Shown piece by piece: positions 26,274 through 35,522 of a stretch of DNA of 64,000 nucleotides. Origin of the DNA: Stanieria sp964562685 (GTDB lineage: Bacteria; Cyanobacteriota; Cyanobacteriia; Cyanobacteriales; Xenococcaceae). Where the stretch lies: contig CAZLUP010000016.1 in assembly GCA_964562685.1 (NCBI GenBank), forward strand, positions 6,386 through 70,385, read 5' to 3'. The notes beneath the pieces were generated by a model, which made no database searches, was not told the origin of the DNA, and saw only the letters and a list, made by a program, of their open reading frames with translations. A program made the translations under genes and the position numbers. Position 1 is the first letter of the stretch. Every line of letters starts with the position of its first letter.

Positions 26274-26797
26274 AGTTACAACCAATCTTTGCCTTCTATT
26301 GCAAGTTAATAAAAATTGGATTAATCTGTTATTTTTTGATGAATTCCTACAGATCAACAAGTTAAACCATAGCTTTTTAGTTAAGCTTTTCTGACTTCAC
26401 TAATTAAGCTAAAAGTATAATTTTACAAGTAATTTTTAGAAAATTATCTGTAAAAAATAAAGCTATTTATTTCTTAGTTCTTGGCTTTTATAATGACACA
26501 AAGTTTTGATTTGATTTGTGATATTTGATCTGTTTAATTATTTTTTAAGATTAATTAGTCGAAGTGAACGCAAGCCCTTTCTATCATCGACATGGTACTG
26601 TTCACAATGCAAAAATAGAATAGCTATTTTAATCCAGTTTTTTATAAAATTTAGCTTAAACAACTATAAATAAAACCATTAATCCTTGTTGCTTAGGAAT
26701 GGATTTTTATCATTAGTATTTTAATATACATACTATTGATAAATTAGATAGATAGCATTGGTTATGGAGCAATCACGGCTTGTATTAAGTAAAACAA
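26274..26797. other. Non-coding AT-rich region upstream of the CnfR-like gene
   Basis: About 520 bases with no ORF, tRNA or strong hairpin that I can support. It presumably contains the regulator's promoter and the 3' region of the GGDEF-EAL gene. No GTA-N8-TAC site was found. Confidence 0.4.
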
Positions 26798-28852
26798 CTA
26801 ATTATTTTTAAAGCAAAGAGGTAATGGTTTACCAATCCCATAACCCTGAGCGTAGTCAATACCTAGTTCTTGCAATTTAGTAAAAATCTGTTGATTTTCA
26901 ACAAATTCAGCAATTGTTTTAATGTTCATAACATTACTAATTTTGCTTAAACATTCTACCGTAGCGCAATCGATTGGATCGTTGATAATATTTCTGACAA
27001 AACTGCCATCTATTTTCAAGTAATCTACTGGTAAATTCTTAAGATAAGCTAGAGAACTCATGCCACTACCAAAATCATCCAAAGCAAATAAACAGCCTAA
27101 TTGCTTTAACTCGCGGATAAACTGAGCTACGATGTGAAGATTAGAAATAGCTACAGTTTCAGTAATTTCAAAACAGATATTTTGAGGTGCAATGGGATAG
27201 ATTGCTAACTGTTGTTTTAAAAACTCAAAAAAGCGATCGCTATTTAAACTTGCTCCTGATAAATTGATTGTATACATGGTCGTAGAAATTTCTTCAGTAG
27301 CTTGCTTTTGACAATGAGCGGAATAATTGAGAAAAAAGTTTTTAATGACCCAGCGATCAATTGCTGGCATCAAATCATAATTTTCCGCTGCGGGCATAAA
27401 TACCATTGGGGAAATTAAATTACCTTTTTCATCCAACAAACGTAATAAAATTTCGTAATGGTTAAGGTTTTTTTCTTTTAAAGAAACGATTTTCTGACTG
27501 TATAAAACAAATCGGTCTTCTTCTAGCGCACTAATTAAATGGGAAATCCATTGTTTCTCGTCTCTTTGTCGATTTAATTCTTCATCATCAGCACGATAAA
27601 CCCTGATACAATTGCGTCCTCTTTGTTTAGCTGCATGACAAGCTGTATCCGCTAAACATAAAAGATGACTAAAATCACGACTACTTTCATCAATGGCTAC
27701 TAGACCAATACTAGCTCCAATCGTAAAGGTTTTGTTTTGCCATTGAAAGCGAAATTCTTGAATTAGTTGTCTAATAGTATTGGCAATAATTTCTGCTTGT
27801 TCTAAAGAGGAGTTAGACAATAAAATACCAAACTCATCTCCACCAATCCGAGCCAAACTATCTTGAGGATTAACTTGTTGTTTTAAAATATTAGCGATCT
27901 GACATAAAATTCGATCTCCCATGACATGACCGCACAGATCTTTAATTAAGCGAAATCGGTCTAGATCTAAATAACAAAAAACTGCTGGTTGTGCAATAGT
28001 CTGACACAGAGAGATCGCTTCAATCACTTTTTGTTCTAACCCCTGAAGATTGTATAATCCTGTTAGTAAGTCATGAGTAGTTTGCCAAGCCAGTTGTTCG
28101 CTTAATTGCTGAGATTGAGAATCATCACGAGCGATCGCATAAATTAACCCTAGTTGATTAGTTGAAGCAATTTGCCACTCTAGACATTTATAATAACCAT
28201 CCTGACAAAGACAGCGATTTTTCCAGCGCGTAATGGCTTTACCTGTAACTAATTTGGCTAATTCTTCCAGAGTTTTAATTTGGTCTTGAGGATGGACTAA
28301 ATTAAGAAAAGATTGTCCAATCAGTTCAGTTTGAGTATAACCAAGAATTTTGGTAATGGCAGGATTGATTTGCTTAAAATTGCCATCCATCCCAATAATG
28401 CACAATAAATCTGAAGCGAGATTAAAAAAAGTTTCGAGTTGTCTAACTTGAGTAATTAATTCTGTAACAATAATAATCCCACCAACTTCTCCAGAATCTT
28501 CATACCAAGGAGAAATCTCCCATTTCAACCAATCAATTCTGCCATCACTATGTTCGATTAAATCTTCACTTCTTTGCTCTGTAGCACCAGCTAGACAACG
28601 TTGATAGATTTCTTGCCAATACTCAGAAACTTCAGGAAAAACTTCATAATGAGAACGACCAATCAGCTCATGTTGTTCGAGTCGATAATCTTGCAACCAT
28701 TTTTCAGTAGCTGCTAAATAACACATTTGACGATCAAGGATTGCGATCGCAACTGGTGAATATTCGAGCAATAATTGAAACAATTTGATGGTAGTTAACT
28801 GTTGAGACAACCCTGACTGCAACCAATTATTAATCTCATTTGTTTTCATCAT
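26798..28852 (-). CDS. PAS-PAS-GGDEF-EAL cyclic-di-GMP signalling protein
   Basis: 684 aa. Two PAS domains (about residues 25-135 and 140-250), a GGDEF domain with intact GGDEF at 337-341, then an EAL domain from about 437. The EAL signature is EIL (YEILLRL), but the other metal/catalytic residues are present: INLSG Asn, FEITE Glu, DDFGSG Asp pair, LKIDGSFV Lys, AEFVE Glu and AQGYG Gln. Both cyclase and phosphodiesterase activities are thus possible. No membrane segment, so the sensor is cytosolic; ligand unknown. The start may be either of two adjacent ATGs. Stand-alone gene. Confidence 0.92.
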   Translation of the reverse strand: MMKTNEINNWLQSGLSQQLTTIKLFQLLLEYSPVAIAILDRQMCYLAATEKWLQDYRLEQHELIGRSHYEVFPEVSEYWQEIYQRCLAGATEQRSEDLIEHSDGRIDWLKWEISPWYEDSGEVGGIIIVTELITQVRQLETFFNLASDLLCIIGMDGNFKQINPAITKILGYTQTELIGQSFLNLVHPQDQIKTLEELAKLVTGKAITRWKNRCLCQDGYYKCLEWQIASTNQLGLIYAIARDDSQSQQLSEQLAWQTTHDLLTGLYNLQGLEQKVIEAISLCQTIAQPAVFCYLDLDRFRLIKDLCGHVMGDRILCQIANILKQQVNPQDSLARIGGDEFGILLSNSSLEQAEIIANTIRQLIQEFRFQWQNKTFTIGASIGLVAIDESSRDFSHLLCLADTACHAAKQRGRNCIRVYRADDEELNRQRDEKQWISHLISALEEDRFVLYSQKIVSLKEKNLNHYEILLRLLDEKGNLISPMVFMPAAENYDLMPAIDRWVIKNFFLNYSAHCQKQATEEISTTMYTINLSGASLNSDRFFEFLKQQLAIYPIAPQNICFEITETVAISNLHIVAQFIRELKQLGCLFALDDFGSGMSSLAYLKNLPVDYLKIDGSFVRNIINDPIDCATVECLSKISNVMNIKTIAEFVENQQIFTKLQELGIDYAQGYGIGKPLPLCFKNN

Positions 28853-29255
28853 CGAGCTTAACCTTATTGTTTTTATTACGGAAGCTAATCATCCCAAGCA
28901 GCAAAAAAACAGTACACTGATAACTTGAATTTTCTGTTTGGTAAAGGATTGTCCAGTCTGTGGACATCGTCAATTTAACTCAATCTGGATTTAGTTGACA
29001 CAACTTATCCTCAAATAATTTGATTAATATTTGTATTTTGATTTTATATTTATTTAAGTTTTTCTTAAGGTTTCTTCCTTTACAAATTTAATAATTTTGC
29101 CAGTTAATACAAACCGAAACTACACTTATTTATGTTATTTAAACTAAATTTTATTGTCAAAACTTGTCCTGAAAAATACTGTTTTTTAAGTAAAATAACT
29201 AAAACAATCTGAAAGTTCTATAAAAATCTTGTAAAGTTTTCAGTAAATTTAACTA
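28853..29255. other. Non-coding AT-rich region between the GGDEF-EAL and RRM genes
   Basis: No ORF or RNA gene is recognised. It contains a short TGTCCA/TGGACA inverted repeat (28950-28966). Long A/T runs dominate. Confidence 0.4.
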
Positions 29256-29295
29256 CAAAAAAAATAAGACCCAAGCAGAATAGCTGAGTCTTATT
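29256..29295 (-). terminator. Intrinsic terminator of the RRM gene
   Basis: On the minus strand AATAAGAC pairs with GTCTTATT around an inner partly paired loop, and the stem runs straight into TTTTTTTT. It lies about 25 bases after the stop codon. Confidence 0.8.
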
Positions 29296-29320
29296 TAATT
29301 AAAGATGAAAGAACTGGGCT

Positions 29321-29629
29321 TTAATAATTGCGAGCGAAATTATTACTGCGACGATTACCACCAGAATAATTGCGGTCGTTATTGTTTTCTTTAGGACGAG
29401 CTTTATTAACTCGTAATTCTCTGCCCATCCACTCTGCACCATCTAACGTTTCAATCGCCTGATCTTCTTCTGTCTCGCTTGACATTTCTACAAAGCCAAA
29501 ACCACGCATCCGACCAGTTTCACGATCTAATGGTAAATAAACTCGTGTCACAGTCCCATATTCAGCAAAAATACTAGAGAGGTCTTCTTGAGTAACCTCA
29601 TAAGGAATATTACCAACATAAATTGACAT
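29321..29629 (-). CDS. Cyanobacterial RRM RNA-binding protein (Rbp)
   Basis: 102 aa from the ATG at 29629, chosen for a GGAG ribosome-binding site eight bases upstream; the longer ORF adds only MRRQS. A single RNA recognition motif: RNP2 IYVGNI near the N-terminus, RNP1 RGFGFVEM near residue 42. The short Asn/Arg/Gly-rich tail (NRRSNNF) places it with the glycine-rich-tail Rbp type. These single-RRM proteins are often cold-induced and bind U-rich RNA or thylakoid-targeted mRNAs. It is divergent from mgtE. Confidence 0.92.
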   Translation of the reverse strand: MSIYVGNIPYEVTQEDLSSIFAEYGTVTRVYLPLDRETGRMRGFGFVEMSSETEEDQAIETLDGAEWMGRELRVNKARPKENNNDRNYSGGNRRSNNFARNY

Positions 29630-29907
29630 AGATTGTCTCCTCAATCAGAAGTATTTATCAGATTAATAGAGTTCGGAAACAACCTTGCCAATACCCATAG
29701 CAGAAAGCTCATAACCAATTGAAACAAACGCTGTACCGAAAAAAACTCTTTTTCTAGTAGGTTAACACAGCTTGAGCTTACTAAAGAATGCAAAGATAGA
29801 GGACAATGTTAAAAAATGCAAATTGATAACTTGTTCAACTTCAAAACTAGAGATGAGGATAAAAACCCTATTTTAAAAAATATTTAACTTAGATCAAGGG
29901 GAGGTCT

Positions 29908-31281
29908 ATGACAGCAAATGGAACCAAACACAACGAGTTACGGCAGCTTGTTCGCAGCCAATTAGAATTATTACTCAATCAAGGTAATTTAGAAGGAGCA
30001 AAAGCTTTATTAGTTCCGGTCAAACCTGTAGATATTGCTGAGGCGATTGAAGGTTTGCCTGAGTCGATGCAAGTAATTGCTTTTCGATTATTATCCAAAG
30101 CTGAAGCGATTGAAGTTTATGAATATTTAGATTCTGCTGTACAACAAGCTTTAATTCAAGAGTTTAAACGTCAGGAAGTACTAGATATTGTTGACAAAAT
30201 GTCTCCTGATGACCGTGCGAGATTATTTGATGAACTTCCTGCCAAGGTAGTTCGTCGTCTTGTCGCCCAATTAAGTCCTGGGGAACGTCAAGCAACAGCT
30301 TTGTTACTCGGTTATGAAGAGGATACCGCAGGGCGAATTATGACCCCTGAGTATATTTCTTTAAAGGAGAGTTTAACAGTTAGTGAAACTTTAGAGAGAA
30401 TTCGTTCTTTAGCTAATGCTTCGGAAGTTATTTATTATCTTTATGTTACAGATGCTTCACGTCATTTGACTGGAATTGTATCTCTGCGAGATTTAGTCAT
30501 TGCTTCAACCGAAAAAACTCTAGGTGAAATTATGACTCGTGATGTGGTTTCGGTTCATACGGATACGGATCAAGAAGAAGTAGCTAGAACTATTCAAAGA
30601 TACGACCTTTTAGCTGTTCCTGTGGTAGATCGAGAAGATCGCTTAGTGGGAGTAGTGACAGTTGATGATGTGATTGATATTTTGGAACAGGAAGCGACCG
30701 AAGATATTTATGCTTTGGGTGGGGTACAATCAGACCGAGATAATTATTTCCAGACCAATTTAATTACAGTTGCTCGTCGCAGAGTAGTTTGGTTATTTGT
30801 TTTATTAATTACGAATACAGTTACAGGTACGATTATTCGTTCTCAAGAAGAACTGCTTCAACAGGTTGTCACTTTAGCAGCCTTTATTCCTTTATTGACT
30901 GGTACGGGTGGTAATGTAGGGGCGCAGTCTTCTACGGTAGTAATTCGTGGTTTGAATACCGAAGAAATTACAGATTTAGGACCAGGCAAAGTGATCTTTC
31001 GAGAAGCTTTAGCAGGTATTTTACTCGGGGGAATTCTGGGAGTTGTAGCTACAGTTTGGGCTTATTGGTTACAGGGAAATTTCTTTGTTTCTCTAGCGGT
31101 GGGAATTAGTTTAGTTGCGATCGCTCTTCTCGCTTCGTTAGCAGGTTCAGCTTTACCTTTTTTATTTCGTTCTCTCAAGCTAGATCCCGCTTTGATGTCT
31201 GCTCCTTTTATTACTACGGCTGTAGATGTTTTAGGCGTGCTAATTTATTTTAATATTGCCAGAGTAATTTTAGGTTTATAG
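29908..31281 (+). CDS. mgtE: Magnesium transporter MgtE
   Basis: 457 aa. N-terminal superhelical domain (about 20-130), two CBS domains (about 138-265), plug helix, then five membrane helices from about 290 containing the pore signature PLLTGTGGNVGAQSSTVVIR. It forms a dimeric Mg2+ channel gated by intracellular Mg2+ through the N and CBS domains. Strong GGGGAGG ribosome-binding site. Its 3' end overlaps the convergent Ap4A phosphorylase gene by six bases. Confidence 0.96.
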   Translation: MTANGTKHNELRQLVRSQLELLLNQGNLEGAKALLVPVKPVDIAEAIEGLPESMQVIAFRLLSKAEAIEVYEYLDSAVQQALIQEFKRQEVLDIVDKMSPDDRARLFDELPAKVVRRLVAQLSPGERQATALLLGYEEDTAGRIMTPEYISLKESLTVSETLERIRSLANASEVIYYLYVTDASRHLTGIVSLRDLVIASTEKTLGEIMTRDVVSVHTDTDQEEVARTIQRYDLLAVPVVDREDRLVGVVTVDDVIDILEQEATEDIYALGGVQSDRDNYFQTNLITVARRRVVWLFVLLITNTVTGTIIRSQEELLQQVVTLAAFIPLLTGTGGNVGAQSSTVVIRGLNTEEITDLGPGKVIFREALAGILLGGILGVVATVWAYWLQGNFFVSLAVGISLVAIALLASLAGSALPFLFRSLKLDPALMSAPFITTAVDVLGVLIYFNIARVILGL

Positions 31282-32193
31282 AGGATAAGCAACTTGCGTC
31301 AAGACTGTGAGCGGAGTTAATTCTTTTAACAGTTGCATTTGTTGGTAGTCTCGGACAAATAAAGAGCCAGCAAAACCTAGGGAATTAACGGCAATTGATT
31401 GAAAAGCTTCTTGCGATCGCGGAATGAGTAATATCCATTGACGGGTTGCAAGTAAATTATAAGCACATGGTTGAAGGATTTGCTCGGGTTCTACCGTAAA
31501 CCCAACGGTCTTAAGCAAGGTATAGTAAGATTCTAAGAGGATGTGGGCTGCTTCTGTAACAGAACAATGAGGCGCAATCTCTAATGAAGCGATCGCATGA
31601 TGAAAGGGAAAATGGGGAATTGTCCCTATGGCACCATTGAAGACAGCACTAGCTAAGACTGGTTCTATCGGTAAATGAGAGTGATGGGGAATAAAGGGTA
31701 AAGGTACGAGTTGTAGATGTTTATGGGGTTGAGAAGCTCCCGCAACTTGACCACCATTATAAAAGGCTAAACCATCAATTTCTGTGAGACAAGTCCACAA
31801 GGCTACAAAATCTTGTAAATTAAGTAAATTTTCTTGGGCTTCAAAAGCACGAGTAACAACTAATAAATGATGAGCGACAACATTGAATTTATTTAATAAA
31901 CAAAGATGAGTAGGAGAAAGATCGCAGACAAATAAATCTTGTTCATAAGGTAAAAAGGGATTAAAATTTTTGTTTGTTTTTTGTTTTTGTTTGGCTTGTT
32001 CTTTTCTCTTTAAATTCGCTAAAGTACGAACTAAAAAATCAATCCCATGTTGTTTAATAAATTGATAATCGGTTTCAATCGACTGCAAAGCACCACAGTT
32101 ACGAGCATACTCAGTCTGTTGAACTATTTTAGTCCATAAAGTTCCTGGTTCTAATAGCGGTTGTTCTGATGAGGTAATTATTTTTTCTGTCAT
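31276..32193 (-). CDS. ATP adenylyltransferase (Ap4A phosphorylase II)
   Basis: 305 aa. The HIT-superfamily catalytic triad motif is visible as QPHKHLQLVPLP preceded by GGQVAGAS, and the N-terminal part (residues 1-110) with the C-terminal domain DUF4922-like region matches Ap4A phosphorylases. The family phosphorolyses diadenosine tetraphosphate to ADP and ATP, a stress-nucleotide turnover step. Convergent with mgtE. Confidence 0.9.
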   Translation of the reverse strand: MTEKIITSSEQPLLEPGTLWTKIVQQTEYARNCGALQSIETDYQFIKQHGIDFLVRTLANLKRKEQAKQKQKTNKNFNPFLPYEQDLFVCDLSPTHLCLLNKFNVVAHHLLVVTRAFEAQENLLNLQDFVALWTCLTEIDGLAFYNGGQVAGASQPHKHLQLVPLPFIPHHSHLPIEPVLASAVFNGAIGTIPHFPFHHAIASLEIAPHCSVTEAAHILLESYYTLLKTVGFTVEPEQILQPCAYNLLATRQWILLIPRSQEAFQSIAVNSLGFAGSLFVRDYQQMQLLKELTPLTVLTQVAYPL

Positions 32194-32374
32194 TGATACT
32201 TGAGCGTAGTTTCCCAGAAAGTAAGCTTATTGTATCAAAATAACACCAAGTTCTACTCCATTTAGATTTTTATTGATTGCAATGTTGGTTGAAATTTGTG
32301 CAATTATTAATCTAAAAATTATGCTATTTTTATTATTTTTATAAAGCTGTATTTAAGCTATCTCAAAAATATAT

Positions 32375-33232
32375 TTAATTATTTAAATTGCTAAAAACAG
32401 CCAAAGTAATAAAATTTATAAACAAAAAAATTAAGCCGTAAATTATTAATTTTATTTGCTGCTCTATTTTGGTTACGGATTGTTTTGTACTCAGCAATTG
32501 ATGATTAATCAATACTTGTTGTTTACTATATTGCTGAATTTCATTTTCAAAAATTTTTCGCTCCGATTGACTAGGTTGATATTGCCTAATAAAAACATCT
32601 AAGCCCGTCTGTACCTGCTGAGTTACTTTTTTTTGAAACGTTTTTAGTCCTGCTTCAAACTCAGTTTTGATTTGGTTGATTTGTCCTTCAATTTCCTCTA
32701 AAAGTTGATTACGATTAAGTTCATTTTTAAAAATAATTTCTTGTTCTAAACTATTAAAATAGCTATTAAACTTTTCCTCCAAATCCATGAGTTGATTTGA
32801 AGTGCTTTCTTTATTATTCATCAAATAAAAAATTAGTTTTTCAAATAAACCCGGACTAAGTTGAAAATAACCTCTTTGAACATATCGTATGGCTTCGACT
32901 ATTTCTTCCCAAGAATTACTTTTTAATAAATATCCACTTGCTCCTGTTTGTACCGCACGATTAATGCTATTTTCGTCGTCCTTACTGCTTAAAATCAAAA
33001 CTTTGGTTTCTGGAAAACGCTGACGAATCAGCCGTGTCAGGGTAAATCCATCCATTTCGGGCATTTCTAAATCAACCAAAGCCAGATCTGGTTTGAGTTT
33101 TTCTACAGATTCAATTCCTTTAAATCCATTATCAGCTTCACCAATTACTTCAAAATCAGATTCAGCTTCCAAAATATTCCGTACTGTTTCTCTAGAGAAT
33201 TTTTGATCGTCTACTATCAAAATACGAATCAT
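32375..33232 (-). CDS. Membrane-anchored receiver-domain protein with coiled coil
   Basis: 285 aa from the ATG at 33232; a TTG two codons earlier is less likely. Residues 1-120 are a CheY-like receiver: acidic pair in ILIVDDQ, phospho-acceptor Asp54 in LALVDLEMPEMDG, Ser/Thr in ILSSKDD and Lys in YLLKSN. NarL-type output is absent. Instead residues about 135-250 are a long charged helical region that should form a coiled coil, and the last 25 residues are a hydrophobic anchor (LIIYGLIFLFINFITLAVFS). A phosphorelay output through membrane-tethered oligomerisation is inferred. No kinase gene is adjacent. Confidence 0.85.
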   Translation of the reverse strand: MIRILIVDDQKFSRETVRNILEAESDFEVIGEADNGFKGIESVEKLKPDLALVDLEMPEMDGFTLTRLIRQRFPETKVLILSSKDDENSINRAVQTGASGYLLKSNSWEEIVEAIRYVQRGYFQLSPGLFEKLIFYLMNNKESTSNQLMDLEEKFNSYFNSLEQEIIFKNELNRNQLLEEIEGQINQIKTEFEAGLKTFQKKVTQQVQTGLDVFIRQYQPSQSERKIFENEIQQYSKQQVLINHQLLSTKQSVTKIEQQIKLIIYGLIFLFINFITLAVFSNLNN

Positions 33233-33238
33233 AAGCAA

Positions 33239-33558
33239 GTAAAAAAAATAAATTTATATTTTATGGCAAAATTTTTCAAAAATTGCTTCAATACTTCAGA
33301 GAATACACTGAAAACAAGCTCTTATTCCTGCGTATTTTTGCGGAAAAACAATCAATGATATGGACTTAAATCGAAAATTGTACGGAAACTTTGTTAATTC
33401 TATAAAACTATAAAGATAAAAAAATATTCAGAATAAGGCTATCAGTAAAAAGAGCAAAAACAATCTCAAATATCTTCCTGAAACGAAGCTTTTGCTACTA
33501 AAAAACTAGAAATCTCAGTTTTCAGTTTAAAAATTAAGATTATTTGGATAATTTTTCT
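33239..33558. other. Non-coding region between the NYN-LOTUS gene and the receiver gene
   Basis: AT-rich, about 320 bases, same-strand genes on either side. No ORF, terminator with clear stem, or RNA gene could be supported. Confidence 0.4.
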
Positions 33559-34902
33559 TTATTTTCCTATTGAAGCGATCGCTACATGATAAACTTTATC
33601 GATCTTTTCTATTTTAAATACAGAACAAGATTGGAGAAAAGCAAGAAAAGAATTCTTCAATTTTAATTGTTTTAAAATTGTTGAAGTTGGTAGCCCGTAT
33701 TGTTTTTTAAATTCGTCACTCAAACGTGAAATATGAATACAGCTTGATTGAGATTTTTGGAGTAATTCTTGCAAAATCTTGAGTAAAGCTTTCTCTAACC
33801 ATTGAGGATTATGAAATTCTGGTTTTTCTTGATTTTGTAAAATAATTTTGTAAGTTTTCCCCATTGTTTGTGTAGCAAATAACTGAGAAGACTGGATGAA
33901 TTTCGTAAAACTTGGTTTTAATTTTAATCGTTTTACAATTTGACTGCCACTTTCTCCATATTTTTTTTTTAATTCGTTACTAACCATGGCGATACTAACT
34001 TCTTGCGCGGGAGTAAGACTTTGATGTTGTTGAATAATAGTAATAATTGCTTGTTCGAGTTGTTGCTGAGAAAGAATAGTTTGAGGTTGCTCTATTTGAA
34101 CCAATTTATGCTCTTGCTCAAAGTTTAATTTTGAGTCAAATAAAAACTGTAAGGGATTTTTTTTTCGTTCTTGCCACAAAGCTGTTAAGTTAGACAATTT
34201 ATCTTGCATTTCCGTAATTGTCGCATACTTCCAATTCATAATTTCTTCTAGAGATGTCATTAACTTTTCTAAAGAAGGGACGGAACTATTAAACTCAAAT
34301 GAGTAAGAACTTACCGTATTAGTATGACGATGTTCAACTTGTAGACAATGATTTTCTCGATACACCCGATGGATAATTAAACCTCGATTTTGTAACTCGG
34401 TACAAAGATGAGTAAAAATTAGATCGTTAGAACAAATAAAAACTTCTTTTGTTTCAGGATATTGTAAAAAAATTGATGAACCGATCGCGATCATTTTGCC
34501 ATCCGCACTATTAGAACCTTCAGGAACATGAATTAATTGATAACCGCGGTCGTGAAGTTCTGAATCTCTTTTTGCCATACTAGAATTACGCCAGTTAGCA
34601 AAAGCAATTTTTACCTGTAATGGTAGTTCACTAATTTCTTGTAAAAACTTTTCTGTTGCTAAATCTAATCGAATATTTTCTGCATCAATTAATAAGATAG
34701 CAATGCCGATTTTTGCAGTGGAAGAAGGAAGAAGTTGAGTAGATTTTAAAATTTGAGAATTAATAGTTTTACAATAATCATGGTTTGATGCAGGGACTGG
34801 TAATAAAAACTGTCTCCCGCAGACTTTGCACAAATAACGCTGTTTACCTTTGATCCGACCATTTTTATGATATGAACTCGATTCACATCTAGGACACTTC
34901 AT
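33559..34902 (-). CDS. Zinc-ribbon / NYN nuclease-like / two LOTUS (OST-HTH) domain protein
   Basis: 447 aa. Residues 1-32: a four-Cys zinc ribbon (Cys3, Cys6, Cys25, Cys28; CPRC then CKVCGRQF) like the InsA/transposase N-terminal ribbon. Residues about 65-185: a NYN (PIN-like) domain, with Asp73 in LLIDAEN, Asp134 in NSADGKM and Asp160 in CSNDLIF as probable metal ligands, so an RNase activity is plausible. Residues about 281-352 and 369-440: two OST-HTH/LOTUS domains, each with a KxYGxxxxxxxKxLKLKxSFxxF pattern. LOTUS domains bind RNA or protein partners in animals; bacterial NYN-LOTUS proteins are known by sequence only. It is flanked by non-coding DNA on both sides. Single-stranded-RNA control is inferred. 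Confidence 0.82.
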   Translation of the reverse strand: MKCPRCESSSYHKNGRIKGKQRYLCKVCGRQFLLPVPASNHDYCKTINSQILKSTQLLPSSTAKIGIAILLIDAENIRLDLATEKFLQEISELPLQVKIAFANWRNSSMAKRDSELHDRGYQLIHVPEGSNSADGKMIAIGSSIFLQYPETKEVFICSNDLIFTHLCTELQNRGLIIHRVYRENHCLQVEHRHTNTVSSYSFEFNSSVPSLEKLMTSLEEIMNWKYATITEMQDKLSNLTALWQERKKNPLQFLFDSKLNFEQEHKLVQIEQPQTILSQQQLEQAIITIIQQHQSLTPAQEVSIAMVSNELKKKYGESGSQIVKRLKLKPSFTKFIQSSQLFATQTMGKTYKIILQNQEKPEFHNPQWLEKALLKILQELLQKSQSSCIHISRLSDEFKKQYGLPTSTILKQLKLKNSFLAFLQSCSVFKIEKIDKVYHVAIASIGK

Positions 34903-35522
34903 TTGCTACCACTAACAACCCTGTTTTTCTCCATGATAAATCGAGATTTTGTTATACCAACTAGATAATTTTTCAATTGTTATCGTAGCTTGTCTGTAAA
35001 ACTTTTTGATTACAGTGGTTGATAATTGATCGGACAAGCAATCAAGTCTTAAGAGTTAAAAAAATTGGTATTAGTTAAGATTTCTCTTTGTGGTTTTTTG
35101 TCAAGTATCCGCAAAAACGTAATTCGCTCTTATGTAAACTAAATTTTGAAGTTTAATTAAGGAAAAAATTCTTTGTTAGCCTTAATAGTCGACTAAATCA
35201 TCTTTTGCTTGATGTAAAGAAAAGTTAAATTTTAAAAAAGCTTATAAAATACCCATTATACCTTTTCTTATTGAAACACGATTCTCAATAAGTAACCAGG
35301 GTCCAGAACACTGATTAATTCGTGATTTATTGACAATTATTCTCGGATTTTTCTTAAGATTTTTTTAATCTTTACAATGAAAATTCCAATCAAATTTAGG
35401 GTTAACTACAAGTTTTATTTATTAATAAGTATCAAGATTCAATTTTAAAACTATTGTCTTTCTAACCAAGAAATTTTGTAACCTAGAAATTACACTGTTT
35501 AATTGGTAACTAAAAAACTGTA
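34903..35522. other. 620-base non-coding region upstream of phoH
   Basis: Very AT-rich. It contains one clean inverted repeat CTTATTGA/TCAATAAG (35267-35292, 10-base loop) and no supportable ORF. The length is unusual for this window and could hide a small RNA, but I see no recognisable conserved RNA family. Confidence 0.4.

Noticed and set aside
26274..26360. 29-residue N-terminal extension of the CnfR-like protein
   Set aside because: Ferredoxin-type proteins start near MAYTIPNSC; the extension is basic, contains extra Cys, and precedes the natural start.
33559..34902. Insertion sequence signalled by the zinc ribbon
   Set aside because: The ribbon is fused to NYN-LOTUS domains, there is no DDE catalytic domain or terminal inverted repeats, so not a transposase.
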